A DNA stretch of 14,253 nucleotides, taken from positions 1-14,253 of the forward strand of contig CBCPMX010000069.1 of NCBI GenBank assembly GCA_965120355.1. Direction: 5' to 3'. The notes below the pieces were generated by a model. That model was not told where the DNA came from. It searched no databases and saw only the letters and a list, made by a program, of their open reading frames with translations. Of the stretch, positions 6,258-13,471 are shown piece after piece. Position 1 is the stretch's first letter. Every line of letters begins with the position of its first letter. The stretch is from CBCPMX01 sp965120355. GTDB taxonomy: Bacteria; Bacillota; Clostridia; Oscillospirales; Oscillospiraceae. A program made the translations under genes and the position numbers.

Positions 6258-7433
6258 GTGACAAAATTGAAACAGACATTATCCCGGCAGGCCCGGAAAG
6301 AACTGTATACCCGCCTGGCTGTGCGGTTGGTGCTGGCCTGTGTGGTAGTGTGGTGCGTGGTGGCGCATTTTGGGGACCTGATGTCGTTGCTGCTGCCGTT
6401 TTTGCTGGCATATCTGCTGGCAAAGGCATTGAATGTAGTGGTCAACCGGATCTCTTTGCGACTGGCAGTGCCGCGGCATATCCTGTCCTTCCTGTGTGTC
6501 AGCGCCATGGTAGCGGCCATTGGCGTCGTGATATATCTGGTGGCCAGGCGGCTGGTGAATGAGGGAACGCAGCTGCTCAGCAGTTGGGATGATATCCGAA
6601 GCAGTCTGACAAATGGCATCACGTCCATTTCCCAAGCGCTCAGTTCTCTGGCGGGCCGGGACCAGGCGGAGTTCCAGTCAGACTTGATCGGAGCAATTCA
6701 GTCTGCTTTGACATGGCTCAATGAACGCATTGCGGCATGGTCGCCGCCGGTGATGGAGCAGGCAGGCAATGCAGTGGAACGGATGTTTTCGTTTTTCCTG
6801 TCGTGCGTCATGTTCTTTGTGGCTTGCTTCTACTTTACGGCGGAGTTTCCAACGCTGAAGGAGCAGCTGTGGAACCGGCTCCCAAAACGGCTGCGGAGTG
6901 GAGGCAATAAACTGCGGGCCGCAGTGGGCGTTGCTGCCGGCGGATATCTGAAGGCGCAGCTGATTTTGACCTGCCTGGTGATGCTGATCCTGCTGATTGC
7001 GTTTCTGCTGTATGGCCAAAGGTATGCGGTGCTGCTGTCGGTATTGATCGCGATTGTGGACTTTCTTCCCATTTTTGGATGCGGCACGGTGCTGGTTCCG
7101 TGGGCAGTGATTGCGTTGTTGAGCGGGAATCTGTCCCAGTGTGTATTTTTGCTGGGAGTATGGGTGTTCCTGTTCGTGTTCCGCAAGGTGGCCGAACCCA
7201 AAATCGTCGGCAATCAGACGGGATTATCCACACTGGTTTCGTTGATGTGCATCTATGTAGGAATGAAAATCGACGGCGTGTTCGGTATGATCGTGGCACC
7301 CATTATCTGTCTGGTGCTGCGGAGCCTGCAACAGGCAGGGGCGTTTGACGCTGTATTTTCGGATCTGCGGCTGTTGTGGCGGGACCTGCGGGAACTGATG
7401 CAAAAGCCGCAGAGCGAACTGGAAAACTTCTGA
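6258..7433 (+). CDS. AI-2E family permease, probably YtvI-like sporulation membrane protein
   Basis: A 391-aa polytopic membrane protein. Helices lie at about residues 20-36, 41-60, 76-96, 177-195, 232-253, 256-290, 294-310 and 325-356, with an amphipathic non-membrane part at about 98-175. This is the layout of the AI-2E/PerM (UPF0118) family. Diagnostic motifs are GGYLKAQ (228-234), VDFLPIFGCGTVLVPWA (267-283) and EPKIVGNQTGLSTL (313-326). Members export small molecules or are Na+/H+ antiporters; the YtvI branch is found in spore formers. Substrate is unknown. The GTG start at 6258 follows only a weak site (AGAGAAA); TTG at 6267 is an alternative. No clear terminator separates it from htrA, but the 116-base gap contains an htrA promoter. 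Confidence 0.88.
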   Translation: MTKLKQTLSRQARKELYTRLAVRLVLACVVVWCVVAHFGDLMSLLLPFLLAYLLAKALNVVVNRISLRLAVPRHILSFLCVSAMVAAIGVVIYLVARRLVNEGTQLLSSWDDIRSSLTNGITSISQALSSLAGRDQAEFQSDLIGAIQSALTWLNERIAAWSPPVMEQAGNAVERMFSFFLSCVMFFVACFYFTAEFPTLKEQLWNRLPKRLRSGGNKLRAAVGVAAGGYLKAQLILTCLVMLILLIAFLLYGQRYAVLLSVLIAIVDFLPIFGCGTVLVPWAVIALLSGNLSQCVFLLGVWVFLFVFRKVAEPKIVGNQTGLSTLVSLMCIYVGMKIDGVFGMIVAPIICLVLRSLQQAGAFDAVFSDLRLLWRDLRELMQKPQSELENF

Positions 7434-7441
7434 GGTCACAG

Positions 7442-7517
7442 TTCATGAATCTGTTGATTTGATTTCATAATTCATTTTCTTTCGTTTCATATTTTAGACA
7501 TAAGTTGAAAGTATAAT
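7442..7517 (+). promoter_or_regulatory. htrA promoter region with TTCAT repeats
   Basis: A perfect TATAAT at 7512-7517 has no good -35 box at 16-18 bases. Upstream, TTCAT occurs at 7442-7446, 7464-7468, 7471-7475 and 7486-7490; the two TTTCAT copies start 22 bases (two helical turns) apart. Bacillus subtilis htrA-type promoters controlled by CssRS carry TTTTCATA-like reiterated octamers, so a stress two-component operator is a reasonable reading. The start codon is preceded by AAGGAG (7535-7540) at 9 bases. Confidence 0.5.
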
Positions 7518-7549
7518 GCAGATATCAAAACGATAAGGAGCGAACGAGT

Positions 7550-9004
7550 ATGTTTGACGAACACGATTCCCACATTGAAAACAACGAAGAGCAGGAGCTT
7601 CAGAATTCCAACTTCGTAGAATATGAATTGGCGGCGGCGCCGCAGAAAAAGAAGAAGCGCGGAGGCGGCGCGAAAATTGTAGCATTTGCGTTGGCTTGCG
7701 CCATCATCGGCGGTGTTGCGGGCGGCGGCGCAGTGTATCTGGCAAATCGGGATTCCGATGCAGGAACCACTGAGGCTGCTACGCTCCAGGCCGAGACTTC
7801 CGGCAGCGCGGAAACCACCGCGGAAACTACCTCTACCGGCAGTGACAGCAGCAGTTCCAGTGACAGTTCTCCGCTGTTGGTGACCTCCGGAGAGAACAAG
7901 ACCACGAAGCTGGATCCCAGTGAGGTCTATTCGCAGAATGTCAATGCCGTGGTCGGCATCAACACGGAGACGACCACCAATTACTTCGGACAGGCATCCT
8001 CCACGGCGTCTTCCGGCAGCGGCTTTATCATTACTTCCGATGGTTATGTGGTGACCAACGCCCATGTGATCCTCAGCGATGATGAGGTAGCAGACACCAT
8101 TCGTGTGGTTCTGACCAGCGGAGATACGTACGTGGCTGAAGTGGTGGGTTATGACTCTGACAATGATGTGGCGCTGCTGAAGATTGACGCTACGGGCCTG
8201 CCCACAGTTTCCATCGGCAACTCCGATGAACTGGTGGTCGGCGAAATGGTCTGCGCCATCGGCAATCCTCTGGGCGAGCTGACCAACACGCTGACTGTGG
8301 GCTACGTCAGTGCGCTGGACCGTGAAATTAACACCGACGGTACGCCCGTCAACATGTTCCAGACAGACTGCGCCATCAACCCTGGCAATTCCGGTGGCCC
8401 GCTGTTTGATATGTACGGCAATGTGGTGGGCATCACCACTGCCAAGTATTCCACTTCCTCTAGCACCACGCTGGAGGGCCTGGGCTTCGCCCTTCCCATC
8501 AATGATGTGATGGAGATTGTTTCGGATCTGCAGCAGTATGGCTACGTTACCGGCAAACCTTATCTTGGAATCACGCTGACGGATCTGAGCGTAACCATGG
8601 CCTCTTATTACAATCTGCCGGTTGGAGTCTACGTCAACAGTGTTGAGTCCGGCAGCTGTGCTGAGACAGCCGGTATGCAGGCTGGGGACATCATCACCGC
8701 CATGGGCGACACCCAGATCCAGACGTACACGGAATTGTCTGCTGCCATGCGGGAGTATAGCGCAGGAGACACCTGTACCATCACAGTCTACCGCAATGGC
8801 CAATATGTGGATCTGACGGTGACCTTTGATGAGAAAATTCCGGACTATGTCCGCAATGCCAGCCAGGAGACAGAGGCCGAATCCCAGAGCACAGACAGGC
8901 AGACCGGGTCTCAAAGCTACGATTCTTATGAAGACTTTTTCAACAGCATCTTCGGCGGATCCTCGTATTACGGATCCTCTGAAAATTCCGGCACTGCCGC
9001 TTAA
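7550..9004 (+). CDS. htrA: Membrane-anchored HtrA/DegP-type serine protease with PDZ domain
   Basis: A 484-aa protease acting outside the membrane on misfolded exported proteins. Order of parts: an acidic cytoplasmic N-terminus (1-30), basic KKKKR, one membrane helix (about 41-64), and an S/T/E-rich low-complexity linker (68-115). Then comes the trypsin-like domain (about 120-330) with the triad His172 (TNAHV), Asp206 (DNDVALLK) and Ser281 (NPGNSGGPL), followed by one PDZ domain (about 335-425) with a YLGI segment. A final S/Q/Y-rich tail (440-484) ends in a glycine/serine patch. All catalytic residues are present, so it should be active. Length and single PDZ fit Firmicutes HtrA proteins. 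It is probably induced by envelope stress; see the repeats in its promoter. The symbol follows the family name, and orthology to a particular Bacillus paralogue is not claimed. Confidence 0.96.
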   Translation: MFDEHDSHIENNEEQELQNSNFVEYELAAAPQKKKKRGGGAKIVAFALACAIIGGVAGGGAVYLANRDSDAGTTEAATLQAETSGSAETTAETTSTGSDSSSSSDSSPLLVTSGENKTTKLDPSEVYSQNVNAVVGINTETTTNYFGQASSTASSGSGFIITSDGYVVTNAHVILSDDEVADTIRVVLTSGDTYVAEVVGYDSDNDVALLKIDATGLPTVSIGNSDELVVGEMVCAIGNPLGELTNTLTVGYVSALDREINTDGTPVNMFQTDCAINPGNSGGPLFDMYGNVVGITTAKYSTSSSTTLEGLGFALPINDVMEIVSDLQQYGYVTGKPYLGITLTDLSVTMASYYNLPVGVYVNSVESGSCAETAGMQAGDIITAMGDTQIQTYTELSAAMREYSAGDTCTITVYRNGQYVDLTVTFDEKIPDYVRNASQETEAESQSTDRQTGSQSYDSYEDFFNSIFGGSSYYGSSENSGTAA

Positions 9005-9023
9005 ATAGAGGATTTTTCCGTGC

Positions 9024-9062
9024 GGGCCGCAGCGCTGGCCAACGGCGCCGGCGTTGCGGACC
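9024..9062. other. Strong hairpin between convergent genes (first)
   Basis: A 15-position stem pairs 9024-9038 with 9048-9062 (one G/A mismatch, two G-T wobbles) around a 9-base loop, 20 bases after htrA. No T-run follows on either strand, so it is not a standard terminator. Confidence 0.65.
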
Positions 9063-9077
9063 ATCTGGAGAAGTCCG

Positions 9078-9116
9078 AGGACCTCCGCAGGGGAGAGCTC
9101 CCCCCGCGGAGGTCCT
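9078..9116. terminator. Strong hairpin between convergent genes (second), possible bidirectional terminator
   Basis: An 11-bp perfect stem (9078-9088 with 9106-9116) is extended by an inner GGGGAG/CTCCCC stem (9090-9095 with 9098-9103). It lies between the ends of htrA and the DUF523 gene and could end transcripts from both sides. Neither strand has a T-run after it, so activity as an intrinsic terminator is uncertain. Confidence 0.5.
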
Positions 9117-9121
9117 TCGCG

Positions 9122-9553
9122 TTATAGCAGCAGCGCAATCTGTGATTCGCCAAAGATGGCAAATCCGTTGTCGTGAAGCAGTTGCGCCAGCACGCCGTTG
9201 CCTGCCGTCAGCTTCCCCTGAAAGCTTCCGTCGTAGATCTGACCGAAGCCGCAGGAGGGGCTGCGTTCTTTTAAGAGGGCCCGGCGGCAGCCGAAAAAAC
9301 GTGCCAGCTGCAAAACCTCTTGGGCGCCGCGGAGGAATTGTTCCGTCACGTCCTGCCCGTCCCGGCTCCAGACGCGGCCATGGCGCAGCTCTGAAGGGAC
9401 GCGCGGTGTGGGCAGGCCGCCGAGTGTTTCGCAGCATACGGGAATCAGATGGTACTTTTCCCGCAGAGCCGCGGCCTGCGGCAGCAGTTGGCTTTTGCCG
9501 TCATACCGGCAGCCGACGCCCAACAGGCAGGCGCTGATGAGAAGCGGCTCCAT
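9122..9553 (-). CDS. DUF523 family protein
   Basis: A 143-aa protein with the complete DUF523 (YbbK-like) signature: SACLLGVGCRYDG at residues 7-19, PVCCETLGGLPTPR at 38-51 (usually PVCPE, here CC), and LKERSPSCG at 94-102. The conserved cysteines (Cys9, Cys15, Cys40, Cys101) suggest metal or Fe-S binding, but the biochemical role of the family is unknown. There is no signal or membrane helix. It starts 3 bases after the nth stop, and its ribosome binding site AGGAG lies in the last codons of nth, so the two genes are almost surely one transcript with coupled translation. The stop is directly next to the 9078-9116 hairpin. The pairing with nth may be simple operon packing rather than a repair role. 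Confidence 0.88.
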   Translation of the reverse strand: MEPLLISACLLGVGCRYDGKSQLLPQAAALREKYHLIPVCCETLGGLPTPRVPSELRHGRVWSRDGQDVTEQFLRGAQEVLQLARFFGCRRALLKERSPSCGFGQIYDGSFQGKLTAGNGVLAQLLHDNGFAIFGESQIALLL

Positions 9554-9556
9554 GGC

Positions 9557-10192
9557 TTACGCTCCTGTGAAAGTCCGGCAATAAGGCGCCAAGGTACACT
9601 CCCCGCATTTGGGATTGCGTGCAGTGCAGACAGCCCGGCCGTGCAGGACGATGCGATGGCAAAAGTCGGAGCTTTCTTCTGGCGGCAGGATTGCCCGGAG
9701 CTGTGTTTCTACCTTGACCGGATCCTTGCCCTCCGAAAGACCCAGTTTGCCGCAGATGCGGATGCAGTGGGTGTCGCAGACCACAGCGCCGGGAGCGCCA
9801 TAGAGGTCGCCCAACAGGAGATTGGCTGTTTTACGCCCCACGCCTGGCAGCCGCAGCAGCGCTTCCATGGTGTCGGGAACCTTACCGCCGTATTCGTCCC
9901 GGAGCATCTGGCAGGCCAGCACGATATCCCTGGCCTTGTGGTGGTAGAAGCCGCAGGCGTGCACCAGTTCCTCCACCTCTGTGACATCAGCTTCGGCAAA
10001 GGCTTCCAGCGTGGGGTAGCGGGCAAAGAGCGCGGGGGTGATCTGATTGACCCGCTCATCGGTACACTGAGCCGACAGGCGAACAGCAATCATAAGTTCA
10101 TAGTCCTTTTCAGAATGCAGGGCGCACAGGGCATCCGGATAGGCGGCCTTGAGCTCTGCGATGATATGGTTGACGCGCGTATTGATATCCAT
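9557..10192 (-). CDS. nth: Endonuclease III (DNA glycosylase/AP lyase)
   Basis: A 211-aa enzyme of base excision repair that removes oxidised pyrimidines and cleaves at the abasic site. The helix-hairpin-helix LPGVGRKTAN (115-124) carries the catalytic Lys121. The catalytic Asp is Asp140 in VCDTH. The C-terminal [4Fe-4S] loop has the exact spacing C-x6-C-x2-C-x5-C (Cys189, 196, 199, 205). The early LSAQCTDERVN (39-49) matches the LSAQATD region of E. coli Nth. Length equals the family norm. The ATG at 10192 follows AGGGA at about 6 bases. It is the first gene of a two-gene unit with the DUF523 gene and is divergent from glyA. Confidence 0.97.
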   Translation of the reverse strand: MDINTRVNHIIAELKAAYPDALCALHSEKDYELMIAVRLSAQCTDERVNQITPALFARYPTLEAFAEADVTEVEELVHACGFYHHKARDIVLACQMLRDEYGGKVPDTMEALLRLPGVGRKTANLLLGDLYGAPGAVVCDTHCIRICGKLGLSEGKDPVKVETQLRAILPPEESSDFCHRIVLHGRAVCTARNPKCGECTLAPYCRTFTGA

Positions 10193-10221
10193 GGAAATCC
10201 CTCATTTTAAAGATTTTCACC

Positions 10222-10230
10222 ATTGTATCA
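10222..10230 (-). promoter_or_regulatory. Extended -10 promoter of nth
   Basis: On the minus strand TGATACAAT matches TGnTATAAT at all but one position, about 30 bases before the nth start codon. The -35 region is poor, as is common with extended -10 promoters. Confidence 0.5.
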
Positions 10231-10272
10231 TAAAATTCGCCTGTGTGGGACGTTTTTCGTGTTCTTTTTCCA

Positions 10273-10301
10273 TTGTCTTTTGAGAAAAGATTGGGTATAA
10301 T
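10273..10301 (+). promoter_or_regulatory. Sigma-A type promoter of glyA
   Basis: TTGTCT (10273-10278) and a perfect TATAAT (10296-10301) are 17 bases apart. The start of transcription should be near 10308, giving a 130-base leader. Confidence 0.85.
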
Positions 10302-10310
10302 GGCTTTGAA

Positions 10311-10402
10311 AACGCTGCTGAATTCGGTTTTGGCTGTGGACGGATTTTTGGCCCGCGATTCAGCCCTAAAAGAAGGAAAAACATCAAGGATTTTTCGGCG
10401 TT
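10311..10402 (+). promoter_or_regulatory. Structured 5' leader of glyA (three-way-junction-like)
   Basis: Three helices can form together. P1 is AACGCT (10311-10316) with GGCGTT (10397-10402), including one T-G pair. P2 is GCTGAAT (10317-10323) with ATTCAGC (10358-10364). P3 is GAAAAA (10376-10381) with TTTTTC (10391-10396). P1 directly abuts both P2 and P3; only an 11-base A-rich strand (10365-10375) joins P2 and P3. No terminator-like U-run precedes glyA, so any control would act on translation or stability. It matches no riboswitch consensus I can recall. The pairings were found by eye without energy calculation. Confidence 0.4.
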
Positions 10403-10437
10403 CCCCTGTATTCTGACTAACAAAGGAGAATTGGACT

Positions 10438-11682
10438 ATGGTTCAGGAAATGATGGCATTTCTCCAGCAGGCCGACCCCGCCGTTGGCGAGGCTGTGGCC
10501 AAGGAGTATGCGCGCCAGAAACGCAACATTGAGCTGATTGCCTCGGAAAATATTGTTTCGGAAGCAGTTCTCGTCGCCATGGGTACGGTACTGACAAACA
10601 AATATGCGGAGGGCTATTCCGGAAAACGGTATTACGGCGGATGTCAATGCGTGGACATTGCAGAGGATCTGGCCATCGAGCGGGCAAAAAAACTGTTCGG
10701 CTGCGCATATGCCAATGTGCAGCCCCATTCCGGCGCACAGGCCAACTATGCCGCCTATATGGCGCTGTGTGAGCCAGGCGATACGGTATTGGGCATGAAT
10801 CTGGACCATGGCGGGCATCTGACGCATGGCAGCCCTGTGAATTTCTCCGGAAAATACTATAATATCGTGGCCTACGGCGTGGATGACAGCGGCTGCATCG
10901 ACTATGACGCTCTGCGTAAGACGGCGCAGGAGTGTAAGCCCAAAATGATCATTGCCGGCGCTTCCGCTTATCCCCGGGTGATTGATTTTGAGAAGTTTTC
11001 GGAGATCGCCAAAGAAGTGGGCGCCTATCTCATGGTGGATATGGCGCACATTGCCGGCCTGGTGGCCGCCGGCGTCCATCCTTCGCCGGTTCCCTATGCC
11101 GACGTGGTGACCACCACCACCCATAAAACGCTCCGCGGTCCCCGCGGCGGCATGATCCTGACCAATGACGAGGCCATTGCCAAGAAGATCAATTCCGCGG
11201 TTTTCCCCGGCTCCCAGGGCGGTCCGCTGATGCACATTATCGCCGCGAAGGCCGTGGCTTTGGGCGAATGCCTGACGCCGGAGTTCCGGGCCTATGGCAG
11301 GCAGGTGGTCAAGAATGCCAAGGCGCTGGCAGATGCGCTGATGCGGCGTGGCTTCCAGCTGGTGTCCGGCGGTACGGACAACCATCTGATGCTGGTGGAC
11401 CTGCAGAACTTCGATATCACCGGCAAGGAGATGGAAAAGCGTCTGGATGAGGTCTATATCACGGTCAATAAGAATAAGGTTCCCAACGATCCCAAGTCCC
11501 CCTTTGTGACCAGCGGTATCCGCGTGGGCACTCCCGCCGTCACCACCCGCGGCTTTGTGGAAGCGGATATGGAGGTCATTGCCGAGTGCATGTATCAGGC
11601 GGTCACGGACTTTGAAAACAGCGCGGAGGCGATCCGTGAGAAGGTCAACGCGCTGTGCGCCAAGTATCCGATTTACGAATAA
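10438..11682 (+). CDS. glyA: Serine hydroxymethyltransferase
   Basis: A 414-aa PLP enzyme that interconverts serine and glycine with transfer of a one-carbon unit to tetrahydrofolate; cytoplasmic. The family hallmarks are all present: IELIASENIVSEAVL (31-45), NKYAEGYSGKRYYGGC (54-69), NVQPHSGAQAN (93-103), MVDMAHIAGLVAAGVHPSP (199-217), and the PLP lysine Lys230 in TTTTHKTLRGPRGG. The C-terminal part carries SGIRVGTPAVTTRG. Length is normal and no key residue is missing. The start is fixed by AAGGAG (10423-10428) 9 bases upstream. It is a single-gene unit with a strong promoter, a long leader and a strong terminator. The pyruvate/serine/cysteine enzyme upstream in the window is metabolically near but is in a separate unit. 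Confidence 0.99.
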   Translation: MVQEMMAFLQQADPAVGEAVAKEYARQKRNIELIASENIVSEAVLVAMGTVLTNKYAEGYSGKRYYGGCQCVDIAEDLAIERAKKLFGCAYANVQPHSGAQANYAAYMALCEPGDTVLGMNLDHGGHLTHGSPVNFSGKYYNIVAYGVDDSGCIDYDALRKTAQECKPKMIIAGASAYPRVIDFEKFSEIAKEVGAYLMVDMAHIAGLVAAGVHPSPVPYADVVTTTTHKTLRGPRGGMILTNDEAIAKKINSAVFPGSQGGPLMHIIAAKAVALGECLTPEFRAYGRQVVKNAKALADALMRRGFQLVSGGTDNHLMLVDLQNFDITGKEMEKRLDEVYITVNKNKVPNDPKSPFVTSGIRVGTPAVTTRGFVEADMEVIAECMYQAVTDFENSAEAIREKVNALCAKYPIYE

Positions 11683-11690
11683 GTGTATGT

Positions 11691-11726
11691 AAAAGGTGCA
11701 GGCCGGCAGCGGCCTGCACCTTTTTT
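11691..11726 (+). terminator. Bidirectional terminator between glyA and the two-component operon
   Basis: A perfect 15-bp stem (11691-11705 with 11710-11724) with loop GCAG has T6 (11721-11726) on the plus strand. On the minus strand the AAAA at its left side gives TTTT, so it can also end the minus-strand operon that arrives from the right. Confidence 0.95.
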
Positions 11727-11831
11727 ACATGCACAGAGAATGGCGCCGGGTTTGCACAGACATTGTTTCTTCAATACGCCAATGCGCTGTAAATTGCAAA
11801 GGACAGCACCGCTTAAAGTGCGCCGGTTCTT

Positions 11832-12395
11832 TCAAAACAGAAGGCGGTTTCCTTTTTCGCAGATTGTATGAATTTCCTCATATTTTTGTTCAATCAGCTG
11901 ATTCATTTGAACCGTCTTTTTCCGCACTTGAATCCGGTAGAGAAAATAGGGCAGAACCCACCCGAGGAAACCCGGGATGGCCAACAGGAAGCTCAGTGGA
12001 TAGTTGGGTTCTTCTGCCGTGACGCAGAACGTGGACAGGGCCATGAACGCCGTCCCAATCAGGGCCACTACCAGTGCCTGAATGGTGGCTGAGGAGGTTT
12101 TTGCTTTTTCCAGAGCATGGATTTCCGCCACGCAGCTGTCAAAGTTTCGCTGGAGGCGGGTCAGCTCCGCTTTGTTGCTGATTTTCCGATTCCGGCGGAA
12201 CTGCATTTTGAGCTGAGGCGGAGCGGAAGTCCGTCCGGGCCGCGCTGCGAGTGCCTTGGGCGGGGCATTGGGATCGGGCTCCCAGCCGAAGCAGGGATAA
12301 CTATCCAGGTACAGCGAGGCTGTGGGACCGGAGGCAACTACCTCCTTGTATTCATAGCCGATATAGTCGGTGCTCTGTTTGAACGATTCGTCCAT
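11832..12395 (-). CDS. Uncharacterised two-helix membrane protein, third gene of the two-component operon
   Basis: A 187-aa protein whose function I cannot name, although its overall pattern looks like a conserved Oscillospirales family. The N-terminal third is soluble with a YIGYEYKEV motif (11-19) and an FGWEPD motif (36-41), then a proline/alanine-rich linker (about 42-62) and a basic RRNRKI patch. A helix with heptads (78-100, ELTRLQRNFDSCVAEIHALEKAK) leads to two membrane helices at about 103-125 and 132-153, with a short loop between. A charged C-terminal helix follows (155-183). Both ends are probably cytoplasmic by the positive-inside rule. It starts 2 bases after the histidine kinase gene ends, so it is co-transcribed and perhaps coupled; a role as accessory sensor or membrane output is inferred from that alone. 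Confidence 0.8.
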   Translation of the reverse strand: MDESFKQSTDYIGYEYKEVVASGPTASLYLDSYPCFGWEPDPNAPPKALAARPGRTSAPPQLKMQFRRNRKISNKAELTRLQRNFDSCVAEIHALEKAKTSSATIQALVVALIGTAFMALSTFCVTAEEPNYPLSFLLAIPGFLGWVLPYFLYRIQVRKKTVQMNQLIEQKYEEIHTICEKGNRLLF

Positions 12396-12397
12396 TC

Positions 12398-13471
12398 CTA
12401 CTCGTCCTTTCGGTCAAAGTCTGACAATGGGATGTGCACCGTAAAGGTGCTGCCTTCTCCTTCGGCGCTTTCGACACAAATGGATGCGCCTGTGATATCC
12501 AATACACGCAGGGCCAGGGCCAGGCCGAGCCCATTGCCTTCTGTGGCATGGGAGGTATCACCCTGATAAAACTTGTCAAAGATGCGGGAGCGGGTTTCCG
12601 GAGACATGCCGCAGCCTGTATCGGAGACGGAAACCGTCACGCGCCCGGCCTGGGAGGTCTGCCGCAGCGTCACCGTTCCGCCTGGCTCGGTGAATTTAAA
12701 CGCATTGGACAGCAGGTTGTTCCACACCAGCTCCAGCAGGCTTTCATCGGCCAGAATGGTGGCGCGGTCCTCAATATCTACCTCAACCTCGATCTGTTTT
12801 TGTTCCCATACCGGTTCAAAAGCCAGGACACAGTCTGTGAGCTGCCGGCACAAATCGTAGGGGGTTGGCTCCGGGCGAATGCCCTGACTCTCCAGCTTGT
12901 TCAGACGCAAGATATTGGTAATCAGGGACGACAGACGATGCGTGCTGTCCAGAATGGAAGCGATATATGTCTGCTGATCCTCAAAAGAGAGGGACGGGTT
13001 CTGCAAAAGCTGCGCATAATTTTGAATGGCGGCCAGAGGAGATTTCAGTTCGTGGGACACATTGGCAATGAAGTCGGTCTTCATGGTTTCGATGCTGCCC
13101 AGCTCCGCCACCATTTTGTTGAAGTCGTTGATCATGATGTCCAGATAGTCGTAGCGGTCTGCGGTGTGAATCGTGGGTATGTAGACCGAAAAGTCCCCTT
13201 CCGCCACTTTCCGTGCCGCCGATGCCAGCAGCTGCATGGGGCGTTCGTAGACCTTTTTGACCTCCCCTCTGGCATAAAAGGTCAATCCAATGGCCACTAA
13301 AATCCAGTAGATCAGGGGAACCAGCGTCTGAACAACGGACGACAGGTTCAGCGTGTTGACTAATATGACAAAGCCGGTGTGAACGCCGCTCATCAGCAGG
13401 AGCACGCCCAGATAAACGGCAAACATGGAGAGTGAAAACCGTCTGTTGAGCTTATAGGATCTCCGGTTCAT
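12398..13471 (-). CDS. Sensor histidine kinase with minimal extracellular loop
   Basis: A 357-aa kinase. Two membrane helices (about 12-38 and 47-67) are joined by a loop of only about 8 residues, then HAMP (about 68-125), HisKA with H-box FIANVSHELKSPL (phospho-accepting His140), N-box NNLLSNAFKF (251-260), G1 DTGCGM (284-289), F-box FDKFYQ (298-303) and G2 GNGLGLAL (312-319). All catalytic motifs are intact. With almost no outside domain it belongs to the intramembrane-sensing type, which usually senses envelope stress directly or through a partner membrane protein. The gene overlaps the response regulator by 4 bases (ATGA), which indicates translational coupling. It is followed at 2 bases by the two-helix protein. 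The signal sensed is unknown. Confidence 0.95.
   Translation of the reverse strand: MNRRSYKLNRRFSLSMFAVYLGVLLLMSGVHTGFVILVNTLNLSSVVQTLVPLIYWILVAIGLTFYARGEVKKVYERPMQLLASAARKVAEGDFSVYIPTIHTADRYDYLDIMINDFNKMVAELGSIETMKTDFIANVSHELKSPLAAIQNYAQLLQNPSLSFEDQQTYIASILDSTHRLSSLITNILRLNKLESQGIRPEPTPYDLCRQLTDCVLAFEPVWEQKQIEVEVDIEDRATILADESLLELVWNNLLSNAFKFTEPGGTVTLRQTSQAGRVTVSVSDTGCGMSPETRSRIFDKFYQGDTSHATEGNGLGLALALRVLDITGASICVESAEGEGSTFTVHIPLSDFDRKDE

Noticed and set aside
6118..6429. Minus-strand frame encoding repeated FAFLFAFL-like residues
   Set aside because: It arises from reading the 12-bp DNA repeat backwards and from the antisense of the permease gene. There is no start context or homology.
7487..9064. 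Long open frame of 525 codons on the minus strand opposite htrA
   Set aside because: It is a shadow of htrA, low-complexity and rich in H/R/G, with no family motifs, while the plus strand has an intact protease with catalytic triad.
10417..11385. Minus-strand open frame of 322 codons opposite glyA
   Set aside because: It is a shadow of a highly conserved SHMT gene, histidine-rich with no recognisable motif and no ribosome binding site context.
12434..13300. Plus-strand open frame of 288 codons opposite the histidine kinase
   Set aside because: It is a shadow frame. The minus strand has all kinase motifs in order and tight operon packing.
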